Counted from the first letter of the stretch, positions 8,777 through 16,942 are shown. The stretch is DNA of 64,000 nt from Paenibacillus naphthalenovorans (GCF_900099895.1 NZ_FNDY01000015.1:1-64000); one strand, 5' to 3'. The notes: a model not told the origin generated them from the letters alone. Program-made: numbers and translations.

Positions 8777-9556
8777 GTGAGAATTGTTGTCGAAAATGTT
8801 CAGAAACAATTTATTGACACAAACAAGCGGGAAATCACTGCGCTCAAGGACATCAATTTTACGATAGCGGCCCAGGAATTTGTAGTACTTGTCGGCCCAA
8901 GCGGCTGCGGCAAATCTACTTTATTGAACATTGTCGGGGGACTGCTGTCCCCCAGCAGCGGTGAAGTGAGTTTCGAAGGGCTGCAGGGAAACAAGGAGCC
9001 GAAGCTCGCGATTGTGTTTCAGGAAATTGCGTTATTCCCCTGGCGGACCGTCTACGAAAATGTGATATTTGGTCTGGAGGAACAAGGTGCCAGCAAAGAG
9101 GAGCAGCAGGAAAAAGGCCGCCATTATATCGAAATGGTGGGCTTGACCGGCTTTGAGTCCGCATATCCGAAGCAGCTATCGGGGGGCATGCGGCAGCGTG
9201 CGGGGATTGCAAGAGCGCTTGCCGTCGAGCCGGACCTTCTGCTGATGGATGAACCGTTTTCGGCTCTTGATGCACAAACGCGAACCATTATGCAAGAGGA
9301 ACTGCTGGCCATATGGAATCGTACTAGACTAAGTACGCTTTATGTCACCCACAACATCGAAGAGGCGGTCTATTTAGCCGACCGGGTCATTGTAATGTCA
9401 CGACGCCCCGGAGAGATTAAAAATATTATCCGCATCGATCTGCCGAAAATCGGCCGGAATCAGGAGGAATACCGATTGGTATTCGAACGTTATGTGGATG
9501 AAATATGGCAGCTCATCCGGCATGACGCACAAGAAGCACTGAAGGAGGGGGATTAG
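8777..9556 (+). CDS. ABC transporter ATP-binding protein (SsuB/TauB-like)
   Basis: 259 residues. Walker A GPSGCGKST (near 40), Q-loop VFQEIALFPW, signature LSGGMRQR, Walker B LLLMDEPF and the switch histidine in VTHN are all intact, so the ATPase should be active. The start is GTG with TAGGA close upstream. It is followed one base after its stop codon by the permease gene and preceded by the binding protein, giving a complete importer. Confidence 0.93.
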   Translation: MRIVVENVQKQFIDTNKREITALKDINFTIAAQEFVVLVGPSGCGKSTLLNIVGGLLSPSSGEVSFEGLQGNKEPKLAIVFQEIALFPWRTVYENVIFGLEEQGASKEEQQEKGRHYIEMVGLTGFESAYPKQLSGGMRQRAGIARALAVEPDLLLMDEPFSALDAQTRTIMQEELLAIWNRTRLSTLYVTHNIEEAVYLADRVIVMSRRPGEIKNIIRIDLPKIGRNQEEYRLVFERYVDEIWQLIRHDAQEALKEGD

Positions 9557-9557
9557 G

Positions 9558-10391
9558 ATGGAACAGGGAAGCACGAACGTGAATATAGTCAGTCGGACCG
9601 TTCAGCCTCAAAGGCAAACCATCCGCAATCGCGTAGCCTTTTTGGAGAAACGAACCCCGGTCTATGCTTCGGTGCTGGGAGTACTCGGCATCTTGACATT
9701 ATGGGAGGGGCTTGCCCGAATACAAGTGATTCCGCCGCTTTTTTTGCCTTCCCCTTCGGCCATTCTTGCAGCCGGATGGCAGATGGTAACGACGGGGGAA
9801 GTCACGGATAATATTTTGACAAGCTTAATGCGGATAGGGACGGGGTATGCCATCGGAGCGGTTGCCGGCATTGTGATCGGGCTGCTGCTGGGCTTCTTTC
9901 GCTGGGTGGATTCCGTATTAACTCCGGTTATTTATTCGATCTACCCGATCCCGAAGATTGCGCTGCTGCCGTTGTTTATCTTATGGCTTGGGATCGGCGA
10001 ATTGCCCAAGTTTACGATTATCGCGCTTGGCGTATTCTTCCCGGTAGTGATTAACACCTATGCCGGAGTCAAACAGGTTGACCCGATCCTGCTCAAAGCT
10101 GCCGTTACGTTCGGATCGAAATATTTCAGCGTCATCCGCAAGGTTATTCTGCCTGCTGCACTGCCGACCATTTTTGCCGGGCTAAAGCTTGCTGCCGGGA
10201 ATTCCCTGCTCTTGCTTGTCTCGGCGGAAATGATTGCGGCAGAGAAGGGGGTCGGCTCCATGATTTTGCATTATGGCAATCTGATGATGACGACCAATTT
10301 GATGGTAGGTGTCTTGATCTTGTCCATGCTCGGCCTATTGTTTAACCGTTCGTTGGAATGGCTGGAACGAAAGCTGCTGCCGTGGAAATAA
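9558..10391 (+). CDS. ABC transporter permease (SsuC/TauC-like)
   Basis: 277 residues with about six membrane segments. The EAA coupling loop that contacts the ATPase reads AAVTFGSKYFSVIRKVILPAALP (about 185-207). Its start overlaps the end of the ATPase gene region (AAGGAGGGG lies within that gene), so the two are translationally coupled. It forms the channel of the importer made with the products at 7662 and 8777, and probably also serves the second binding protein. Confidence 0.93.
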   Translation: MEQGSTNVNIVSRTVQPQRQTIRNRVAFLEKRTPVYASVLGVLGILTLWEGLARIQVIPPLFLPSPSAILAAGWQMVTTGEVTDNILTSLMRIGTGYAIGAVAGIVIGLLLGFFRWVDSVLTPVIYSIYPIPKIALLPLFILWLGIGELPKFTIIALGVFFPVVINTYAGVKQVDPILLKAAVTFGSKYFSVIRKVILPAALPTIFAGLKLAAGNSLLLLVSAEMIAAEKGVGSMILHYGNLMMTTNLMVGVLILSMLGLLFNRSLEWLERKLLPWK

Positions 10392-10412
10392 AGGAGAAGA
10401 GGTGTTCATACG

Positions 10413-11459
10413 ATGATCATTGATTGCGATGTCCATCATGCCCGGCGAAAAGAGGTAGACCTGGCTCCCTATTTGCCCGAACCATGGAGATCGGAGCTTT
10501 TGAAGTACGGTGAGAGGAAAATGGATTCCGGGATTCTGAATGAAGGTGGATTCCGATGGGATTCCATTCCGCCCAATGGCGGCCCAGCCGGTTCGGATCC
10601 TGATTTTTTAAGGGAGCAATTGCTGGATAAGTACAATTATTCGTATGCTTTACTGACGGGATCGGGGTATCACATATCGGCCATTCCGGATCCCGATTAC
10701 GCTCAGGCGATATGCTCGGCATATAATGACCATTCCATCGAGCATTGGCTGCCTAAGGATAAACGATTTAAAGGCGTCATTATGGTAGCCCCCCAAGATC
10801 CGCATCTGGCGGCAAGAGAAATCGAAAGGCTTGGAGACCATCCGGACATGGTCATGGTTGCTATGTCTTCAACGTCACGCATTCCCTTCGGCAATCGCTT
10901 TTACTATCCAATCTATGAGGCGGCGCAGCGCAAAGGACTTCCCATAGGGGTGCATACCGGCCAATCCAATGCCATGTTTGCGCAGGCGTCGCCTACACCG
11001 GCAGGTGTCGCCCGCAATTATCTGGAGTGGCATTCATGTGTACCGCAGATCTATATGGGTCATTTGGCAAGCATCATATTGGAAGGCGTTTTTGAGCGGT
11101 TTCCCCGACTGAAGTTCGTACTTATTGAAGGCGGATTTGACTGGCTGCCGCATTTAATGTGGAGAATGGATGGACGCTTTAAGGGGCTGCGTCAGCAAGC
11201 ACCTTGGTTAAAGCGCCTGCCCAGCGAGTATATAGCCGATCATGTACGTCTGACTACCCAACCATGGCCGGATCCGAAGAAAGAAGAACATATGCTTCAT
11301 ATATTCGATATGATGGACGCCGAAAATATATTGATGTTCGCGAGTGATTATCCTCATTGGGACTTTGACGAACCCAGCGTTTTGCCGAAGAAGCTTTCGG
11401 AAACGGCAAGAAAGAAAATACTGCATGATAATGCTGCGGAATTTTTCAATTTGAAGTAG
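10413..11459 (+). CDS. Amidohydrolase-2 family protein, probable decarboxylase
   Basis: 348 residues of the metal-dependent TIM-barrel group that includes ACMSD, gamma-resorcylate decarboxylase and 4-oxalomesaconate hydratase. Visible metal ligands are the N-terminal DCDVHH motif (residues 4-9), a His in GVHTG (near 185), a His in YMGHLA (near 222) and the Asp of FASDYPHWD (near 312). In a meta-cleavage pathway such a protein usually decarboxylates a carboxylated muconic semialdehyde or hydrates a keto acid. The exact reaction is open. It lies after the importer and before the Rieske ferredoxin, with AAAGGAG before its ATG. Confidence 0.85.
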   Translation: MIIDCDVHHARRKEVDLAPYLPEPWRSELLKYGERKMDSGILNEGGFRWDSIPPNGGPAGSDPDFLREQLLDKYNYSYALLTGSGYHISAIPDPDYAQAICSAYNDHSIEHWLPKDKRFKGVIMVAPQDPHLAAREIERLGDHPDMVMVAMSSTSRIPFGNRFYYPIYEAAQRKGLPIGVHTGQSNAMFAQASPTPAGVARNYLEWHSCVPQIYMGHLASIILEGVFERFPRLKFVLIEGGFDWLPHLMWRMDGRFKGLRQQAPWLKRLPSEYIADHVRLTTQPWPDPKKEEHMLHIFDMMDAENILMFASDYPHWDFDEPSVLPKKLSETARKKILHDNAAEFFNLK

Positions 11460-11498
11460 CAGTCATCCATTATGGCCTGAAAAGGAGGAAGGAAGCAA

Positions 11499-11852
11499 AT
11501 GGCATGGAATCTTGTTGCCCGGGAAGGGGAGATTGCTCCCGGAAAGGCTAAGTTAGTGCAAGTCGATAATAAGCAAATCGGCATTTTTTATGAAGAAAAC
11601 AAGTATTACGCGATATTGAACATTTGTCCGCATTTTCATGCGGAAATATGCAAGGGGCATGTAACCGGAACCCTGATTTTCCACTCTTTTGAAGAATATG
11701 AAATGCGGCATGATGAATTGGTGCTGAGATGTCCTTGGCATCATTGGGAGTTTGCCATGGATTCGGGAAAGGCTGTTATTCCGTCTATTAAGCAAAGACT
11801 GAAAACCTATGAAGTCAAAGTTGAAGACGGAAATGTATTTGTCGCCGTTTAG
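11499..11852 (+). CDS. Rieske-type ferredoxin
   Basis: 117 residues forming one Rieske domain. The cluster ligands are Cys and His of CPHFH (near 43-45) and Cys and His of CPWHH (near 78-81). It probably carries electrons to the oxygenase alpha subunit at 2698. The spacing between the two ligand pairs is longer than in small ferredoxins such as BphF and includes a FEEYEMRHDE insert, as in many nitrite-reductase-D-like Rieske proteins. Its reductase partner is not evident in the island. Confidence 0.88.
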   Translation: MAWNLVAREGEIAPGKAKLVQVDNKQIGIFYEENKYYAILNICPHFHAEICKGHVTGTLIFHSFEEYEMRHDELVLRCPWHHWEFAMDSGKAVIPSIKQRLKTYEVKVEDGNVFVAV

Positions 11853-11891
11853 TTTTGCAGTACAACTCTATTTATTGGAGGGCTGCTTAAT

Positions 11892-12983
11892 ATGAGAAAA
11901 GTAAAAATAGTAATGTTGGCGGTTATGCTGCATCTCTCAACATTACTTATGGCTTGTGGAACAAATACAACCACCCAAGAGACTCAAAAGGAAACTCCCA
12001 AAGTTGGTGCAACTCAAGAAGAATCGCCAAAGCCGGTTAAGAATCCTTTTTCTATAAACGTAGCCATATCGAAGTTTACAACCAATGCGCCATTGTTCAT
12101 AGCTATGGAAAAAGGTTTTTTTAAAGATGAAAATCTGGATGTAACATTTAAGTTTTTAGATTCGGGCCAGGCGATCAATGTAGCGGTAGCATCCGGAAGT
12201 GCAGATGTTGGAGCAGGCGGCTTTTCAGCGGACTTGTACAATATGATTTCAGCCGGAGAGAAGGTTGTTGCCGTAGCAGATAAAGGGAGGGAAGAAAAAA
12301 CATATCATTATTCAGCCATCGTGGTTAGAGAGGATGACTCCGAAATCAAATCGATTAAAGATTTAAAAGGCAAAAAGATCGGACTCACGTCGATTGGAAG
12401 CGCCAATCAATATAATATAGGAATGATGTTAGAAAAAAACGGTTTAAATTCAAAGGATGTTCAATGGGTATCGTTAAATAGTGTCAGTGGTCTGATGGAA
12501 GCGTTAAAAGGCAAAAATCTGGATGTTATTGGGCTCAGTGAACCTAACGTGTCCATTGCGATAAAGGAAGGGTACGGAAAAGTGCTCGCTTGGGTTTCAG
12601 ATGAGATTTCTCCTCAATCCGCTGCGATATTTTTCTCGTCAAAGTTTGCCGGAAACGAAGATGCGAGTGTACGTTTTCTGAAGGCCTTTATTAAAGGTTC
12701 ACGTTATTATTACGATGCGGTACTTGCGAAAAAAGACGGAAATTTTGTAAAAGGCAGCAACTATGAAGAAGTGATCGGCATTATTTCCAAATATAGCGAG
12801 CAGCCTAAAGAGAGAATTACCGTTTTTCCGTACATTGATCCCGACGGTAAAATGAATGTGGAAGATATCAAGGAACAAATCAATTGGTACTTTAAGGAAA
12901 ATTATATTAAACAGATGGTTGATCCCAAGGATTTCGTAAACACGGAATTATTGGAAAAAACATTGAAGGAAATGGGAGAATAA
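11892..12983 (+). CDS. ABC transporter substrate-binding lipoprotein (NMT1/SsuA-like), copy 2
   Basis: 363 residues with a lipoprotein signal (lipobox LMAC) and a Thr/Gln/Glu-rich linker. It matches copy 1 along the whole mature part (shared blocks include APLFIA, EKGFFKDE and VADKGREEK). It is markedly more AT-rich than copy 1, which suggests either faster drift or separate acquisition. No second permease or ATPase is present, so it probably shares the importer at 8777-10391 and widens its substrate range. It is the last gene before the second operator. Confidence 0.9.
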   Translation: MRKVKIVMLAVMLHLSTLLMACGTNTTTQETQKETPKVGATQEESPKPVKNPFSINVAISKFTTNAPLFIAMEKGFFKDENLDVTFKFLDSGQAINVAVASGSADVGAGGFSADLYNMISAGEKVVAVADKGREEKTYHYSAIVVREDDSEIKSIKDLKGKKIGLTSIGSANQYNIGMMLEKNGLNSKDVQWVSLNSVSGLMEALKGKNLDVIGLSEPNVSIAIKEGYGKVLAWVSDEISPQSAAIFFSSKFAGNEDASVRFLKAFIKGSRYYYDAVLAKKDGNFVKGSNYEEVIGIISKYSEQPKERITVFPYIDPDGKMNVEDIKEQINWYFKENYIKQMVDPKDFVNTELLEKTLKEMGE

Positions 12984-13018
12984 CATCTGATGTGTACCGA
13001 TGACAAAATTGTTATAAA

Positions 13019-13052
13019 TATTGTTGACAATAATGTCGACGTTAAATACACT
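13019..13052 (+). promoter_or_regulatory. Promoter with palindromic GntR-type operator (site 2)
   Basis: TATTGTTGACAATAATGT (13019-13036) is identical to site 1 at 1227-1244. The inverted repeat again covers the -35 box TTGACA (13024-13029), and TACACT (13047-13052) can serve as -10 after a 17-bp spacer. It drives the SDR-ridA-ligB-hydrolase unit. The exact repetition 11.8 kb apart, in the same promoter context, supports common control by the island's GntR protein. Confidence 0.78.
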
Positions 13053-13080
13053 GGAATTATCCGGATAGGAGGTGAATGCA

Positions 13081-13842
13081 TTGAAACTTCATCATTTTGT
13101 CAGTTGGGTAACAGGAGCTGCCGGAGGTTTGGGCCAGGCAATCAGCCATAAGCTTGCCGAACAAGGGAGTCATCTTATACTTAGCGATATAAATCATGAT
13201 GCTTTACAAGAGCTGTCTCTAAAGCTTTCCGCATATCCTGTGGAAATTATGAATCTTCCTTTGGATGTATCGGACACGGAGGCCGTATGGGAAGGGGGAC
13301 GAAAAATAAAGGAACGCTTTGGGAGGGTCGATATCCTAATTAATAATGCCGGTATCTCTCCTAAAGGTCCGAATGGTTCGATTCCATTTCAAGAGATTAG
13401 GATTGAAGATTGGAACCGGGTGCTTGCCGTTAATTTGAACGGTCCCTTTAATTGCAGCCAGGTTGCGCTGGAGATGATGGTTGAAAATCAAAGAGGACGA
13501 ATCGTCAATATATGTTCTCAAGCATCCCGAACCTACAGTCCGGTTACATCCGCGCACTATGCTGCAAGCAAATCCGGACTGCTGGGATTAAGCCGTAAAT
13601 TAGCCGGCGAATACGGTCCTTTAGGCATTCGGGTAAATGTAGTTGTACCCGGACGTATTGATACGCCAATGACACAAAGCGTGGATAAGGAATTAAGCCG
13701 GCAAGCTGCGCTTAGAACACCATTGAGACGGATCGGTCAACCTGAAGAAGTTGCGAATGCGGTCGCATTTCTTGTTTCCGATGAGGCCAGCTATGTGACC
13801 GGAGCCGTACTTGATGTAACCGGCGGCAGCCTGATGCTCTGA
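13081..13842 (+). CDS. SDR family dehydrogenase, probable cis-diol dehydrogenase
   Basis: 253 residues of the classical short-chain dehydrogenase fold. The NAD(P)-binding motif TGAAGGLG lies near residue 11, NNAG follows near 85, and the catalytic Ser/Tyr/Lys set includes YAASK near 158-162. An Asp at the end of the second strand (LSDIN) predicts NAD preference. A GTG at 13072 falls within the AGGAGG box, so the TTG at 13081 with 8-nt spacing is the better start. In this cluster the expected job is oxidation of the dihydrodiol made by the Rieske oxygenase to a catechol. That substrate is inferred from context. Confidence 0.87.
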   Translation: MKLHHFVSWVTGAAGGLGQAISHKLAEQGSHLILSDINHDALQELSLKLSAYPVEIMNLPLDVSDTEAVWEGGRKIKERFGRVDILINNAGISPKGPNGSIPFQEIRIEDWNRVLAVNLNGPFNCSQVALEMMVENQRGRIVNICSQASRTYSPVTSAHYAASKSGLLGLSRKLAGEYGPLGIRVNVVVPGRIDTPMTQSVDKELSRQAALRTPLRRIGQPEEVANAVAFLVSDEASYVTGAVLDVTGGSLML

Positions 13843-13905
13843 TTTATTGCGGAAAATTGGTCAGTAATCTATATAACCATACATACAACAAATTGAGGTG
13901 ATGGA

Positions 13906-14292
13906 ATGGCTCGTAGGAAAAGTATCGAGATCGAGGGGATCACTCATAGGTCTGCCCCTATTCCTTTGGGAGCGAAAGTGGATCAATTGGTCTTCTCTTC
14001 TGCGATTGCAGGAATGGATCCGGCATCCGGCGAGATCCCGGAAGATCCGGTAAAACAAGTGGAACTTGTTTTTCGAAACGTTGAACGCTTCATGGAAATT
14101 TCGGGAGGCACTCCCGCCGATATCGGAAGAATGACGGTTTATCTCCAGGATGAGCAATATCGGGACTTGGTCAATGAAGAGTGGGTGAAAATGTTTCCTG
14201 ATCCTGAAAGCCGGCCTGCACGGCATTCAGTAGTTAAAAATCTGCGGATGGGAGCCATCGTACAAGTTGAAATTATTGCTGTTTTGCCCTGA
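13906..14292 (+). CDS. RidA/YjgF family protein, copy 2
   Basis: 128 residues, closely similar to copy 1 at 1991-2389 (shared N-terminus MARRKSIEI and the RMTVYLQDEQYRDLVN block). The substrate-binding Arg (SRPARHSVV) is kept. It lies between the SDR and the extradiol dioxygenase and resembles 2-aminomuconate deaminase-type and imine deaminase-type Rid proteins equally. Both copies appear intact, in contrast to the dioxygenase copies beside them. Confidence 0.88.
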   Translation: MARRKSIEIEGITHRSAPIPLGAKVDQLVFSSAIAGMDPASGEIPEDPVKQVELVFRNVERFMEISGGTPADIGRMTVYLQDEQYRDLVNEEWVKMFPDPESRPARHSVVKNLRMGAIVQVEIIAVLP

Positions 14293-14389
14293 AAAATCAT
14301 AAGTTCGAGCAACAACTGCGAATAAAATTACAATACGATTTGAAAACGGTTTCATTCATTAATGATTTATCATAGGGAGGATGATTCGT

Positions 14390-15352
14390 TTGGCAAAGAT
14401 CGTGCTTGGTATTGGTTCGTCGCATAGCCCACAAGTGAGCAGCACGGCGGATATTTGGTCACTGCATGCGGAACGGGACCGATTGAATCCGGATACTCAT
14501 TATGAAGAACGTGAACGGGAGCTCGGTCACACGCTTCAGGAGCAATTATCCCCGGAAGTTTGGCAGAAAAAATACGAAGCATGTCAAGCTGCCGTGGAGC
14601 GTTTGAACCGCGAGATTCAGGAGGCTGATCCTGACATTCTGGTGGTTGTAGGGGACGATCAGGAAGAGCTCTTTTTGGATGAAGCTAAGCCTACATTCGG
14701 TGTGTTCTGGGGATCGGAATTGAAAGATTTTCCCCTCCGCTTGGAGGATCTTCATCCGTCGATGCGCCCCGTCATATGGGCTTGGCACACGACAGAGAAT
14801 ATCGATTATTACCCCGCGCATAGCGAATTAGGCAAACATATCATTGAAAAGATGATGATCGAGGGGTTTGACGTCTCACAAAGCACAACCCAGATCGAGG
14901 GCCGGTCGCTCGGTCACGCTTATACATTTGTCCAACGGCGGTTGGCTACTCACAAGACCATTCCCATGGTCCCGGTATTTGTCAATTGCTTTTATAAGCC
15001 CAATCAGCCTACCCCTGCACGTTGTTATGAGTTCGGGCAAGCACTGAGACGGGCCATTGAGTCATGGGGAGAAGATCAACGTGTCGCTGTCATTGCATCC
15101 GGCGGGTTGAGCCATTTTAAATTGGATGAGCATCTCGATCAAGTAGTTATTCAAGGGCTCAAGAGCAAGGAGCCTGACATTCTCAAGACGCTGCCCAGGG
15201 AAAAGCTGGAGGGGGCCTCCGGGGAGATTCTGAACTGGATTGTTTCTGCAGGTGCAATTGAACATTTGGAACTGCAGTATCTGGAATATGTTTCAGGGTA
15301 TCGGTCACCCGCCGGTACGGGAGTAGGAATGACATTTGCAGTCTGGAAATAA
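14390..15352 (+). CDS. LigB-type (class III) extradiol ring-cleavage dioxygenase
   Basis: 320 residues. The family opens with AKIVLGIGSSHSPQ, where His serves as an iron ligand and the segment resembles the DesZ/gallate-type start. A likely Glu ligand lies in VVGDDQEELF (near 88-97) and the catalytic His in SGGLSHF (near 230). These enzymes open a catechol or hydroxylated benzoate ring next to its diol using Fe(II). ATG 14381 directly abuts the GGGAGG box, so TTG 14390 with 9-nt spacing is chosen and restores the family N-terminus. A degraded second copy lies at 2440-2631. The protein probably cleaves the diol made by the oxygenase and SDR. Confidence 0.9.
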   Translation: MAKIVLGIGSSHSPQVSSTADIWSLHAERDRLNPDTHYEERERELGHTLQEQLSPEVWQKKYEACQAAVERLNREIQEADPDILVVVGDDQEELFLDEAKPTFGVFWGSELKDFPLRLEDLHPSMRPVIWAWHTTENIDYYPAHSELGKHIIEKMMIEGFDVSQSTTQIEGRSLGHAYTFVQRRLATHKTIPMVPVFVNCFYKPNQPTPARCYEFGQALRRAIESWGEDQRVAVIASGGLSHFKLDEHLDQVVIQGLKSKEPDILKTLPREKLEGASGEILNWIVSAGAIEHLELQYLEYVSGYRSPAGTGVGMTFAVWK

Positions 15353-15392
15353 GCACAAATGATGCGTAGGGCAAGAGTGGGGAGGAATCTGG

Positions 15393-16241
15393 TTGGATAT
15401 CGATTCGGTAAAGGAACGTCAGCTTGCGTTAAGTCACGGCACGACATATTATCTGGAAGCAGGTCAGGGGGAGCCGTTGATTTTGCTTCATGGGGTCGGA
15501 TTTTGGACGGGGGGCGATTACTGGCTTCCGAACATGGCTGAACTCAGCCAATATTTTCATGTTTATGCTCCCGATTTCGTTGGCTGGGGAAAGGGAGACC
15601 GGCTTCAGGTCGAGTATTCGTTTTCTTATCTCGCGGACTTTGTCCGAGAGTTTCAGGATGCTTTAGGAATTTCATCCGCGCATGTTGTGGGTCACTCGAT
15701 GGGGGGATGGGTTGCATCGATTCTCGGTTATGAAAGCCCGGATCGCGTTCGCACATTGACCTTGATTAGTGCCGGAGGGATATCCAAGCGCACTTTATCA
15801 TCGATGACATCGTTTAAGCCACCCGTCTATGATGACATTTTGAAGCATGTGAGTGAAACGTCGTGCGGTGAAACCACGAAAATCGCTGAAACCGCTAAGC
15901 GGTGGTATGAACGCACTTTGCTGCCGGGGGCATTAGAGGCCTATCAAAAAATATTGAACCATATGAATGAACCTACACACCGCGCCAGATACAACCTGCA
16001 GCGGAGATTGCCTTATATAAAGAGCCCTGCTTTAATTATCTGGGGCTCCGAGGATAAGATCAATGATATCAGTATGGGCGAATTGATGCATTCTCTGATT
16101 CCGCATTCTGAGATGGCGGTTGTATCTTGTGGGCATTACGGCCCGAGTGAAAAGCCCCGCGAGATCAACGCTCTGATCATTCAATTTATACAGAAGCATC
16201 TGGAATCGCAGAGCAACCAGAATTCCATGAAGATCATTTAG
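15393..16241 (+). CDS. Alpha/beta hydrolase, probable meta-cleavage product hydrolase
   Basis: 282 residues. The oxyanion-hole segment LLHGVGFW (near 32-39), nucleophile elbow GHSMGG (Ser near 101), acid in WGSEDKIND (near 213-221) and His in CGHYGPSEKP (near 245) give a full catalytic triad. It fits MhpC/BphD-like C-C hydrolases that split the ring-opened product. Start TTG with GGAGG 7 nt upstream. It is the last gene of the island's second transcription unit, and the tRNA fragment begins 13 bp after its stop codon. Confidence 0.87.
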   Translation: MDIDSVKERQLALSHGTTYYLEAGQGEPLILLHGVGFWTGGDYWLPNMAELSQYFHVYAPDFVGWGKGDRLQVEYSFSYLADFVREFQDALGISSAHVVGHSMGGWVASILGYESPDRVRTLTLISAGGISKRTLSSMTSFKPPVYDDILKHVSETSCGETTKIAETAKRWYERTLLPGALEAYQKILNHMNEPTHRARYNLQRRLPYIKSPALIIWGSEDKINDISMGELMHSLIPHSEMAVVSCGHYGPSEKPREINALIIQFIQKHLESQSNQNSMKII

Positions 16242-16254
16242 ATCACGGCAAAAA

Positions 16255-16279
16255 GAGGTTCGAATCCTCTCGAGCGCAT
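16255..16279 (+). repeat. tRNA 3'-end fragment, probable attachment site (right end)
   Basis: 25 bp equal to 625-649 (T-arm and acceptor of tRNA-Leu CAG) except at 16264 (A for G) and 16274 (G for C). No D-arm or anticodon arm precedes it, so it is not a tRNA gene. Such a duplicated tRNA 3' end is what site-specific integration into a tRNA gene leaves at the far end of an element. Confidence 0.75.
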
Positions 16280-16285
16280 AATTAA

Positions 16286-16322
16286 AACAAGGAATCATCA
16301 ATACGGGATTCCTTGTTTTTTT
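16286..16322 (+). terminator. Rho-independent terminator
   Basis: Stem of 11 bp, AACAAGGAATC with its complement, then a run of T. Because it stands directly behind the tRNA 3' fragment, it was probably the original terminator of the tRNA cluster and now ends the catabolic operon. Confidence 0.85.
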
Positions 16323-16475
16323 CCTTTTAAAGATACCTCATTTCAGACACATTGAAAGCATGATATACAATAAAATAGAATGTTGCATTTTGACTTAAAG
16401 CCTGCTATATTAATATTTGTCACTCTACCGGCATTCCAATCGTGTCGTCCCGTACCGACCATTTTAATCAGCCAT

Positions 16476-16546
16476 GCGGGTGTAGTTCAATGGTAGAACT
16501 CCAGCTTCCCAAGCTGGCGGCGTGGGTTCGATTCCCATCACCCGCT
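16476..16546 (+). tRNA. tRNA-Gly (CCC)
   Basis: 71 nt, acceptor GCGGGTG/CACCCGC, anticodon loop TTCCCAA (CCC), discriminator T as usual for glycine. CCA is not encoded. Confidence 0.95.
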
Positions 16547-16555
16547 TAATGAAAG

Positions 16556-16580
16556 AACCTTGTATATCAAGGTTTTTTTA
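16556..16580 (+). terminator. Terminator after tRNA-Gly
   Basis: 7-bp stem AACCTTG/CAAGGTT with a five-base loop and seven T residues. Confidence 0.85.
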
Positions 16581-16942
16581 TTTTCTATTCTCTTCACGAA
16601 CCTTCATCTTCAGGGGGTGGGGACAATTTGAGGACACTTGCGTAATTTCCTCATTGAAAATGTCACCACTCGGGATATTAGGGATCTTTACTCGAAAGAG
16701 TATAAGTCAAGAGACTGGTTATTTTACCCTGTGATAATTGTTAAATAATTTCATTCTTAATATTGGAAGTTAATTTTTAAGAAAGTAAAAAATTGGTCCA
16801 AGGAAGTGGGTTCCTGGGGCCTTTTTATCTCTTATGATAGTATGTTCCTGAATTGTTTTAGCATGCATCATTCCAGAATTGGTTTAAAAGTATCGGATTT
16901 TCAAAATCGAGAAAAGCATACATTGAGGGGAAGGTGGATACA
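16581..16942. other. Intergenic stretch with a second terminator-like hairpin
   Basis: About 360 bp without a supportable gene. The only clear structure is a hairpin at 16795-16821 (GGTCCAAGGAA with a mostly complementary arm, some G-T pairs) followed by TTTTTA, which could end read-through transcripts. Confidence 0.5.

Larger units (their letters stand above)
649..16279. mobile_element. tRNA-Leu-associated catabolic genomic island
   Basis: The region lies between the intact tRNA-Leu(CAG) and a 25-bp near copy of its 3' end. That copy is followed at once by a rho-independent terminator and a tRNA-Gly, which looks like the old end of the tRNA cluster. All genes inside point the same way and form one catabolic set (regulator, oxygenase, importer, ring cleavage), several of them more AT-rich than the flanks. 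No integrase or recombinase is recognisable, so the element seems immobile or decayed. The right-end copy could instead be a remnant of a different tRNA, because its acceptor strand CGAGCGC does not match Leu(CAG) exactly. Confidence 0.65.
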
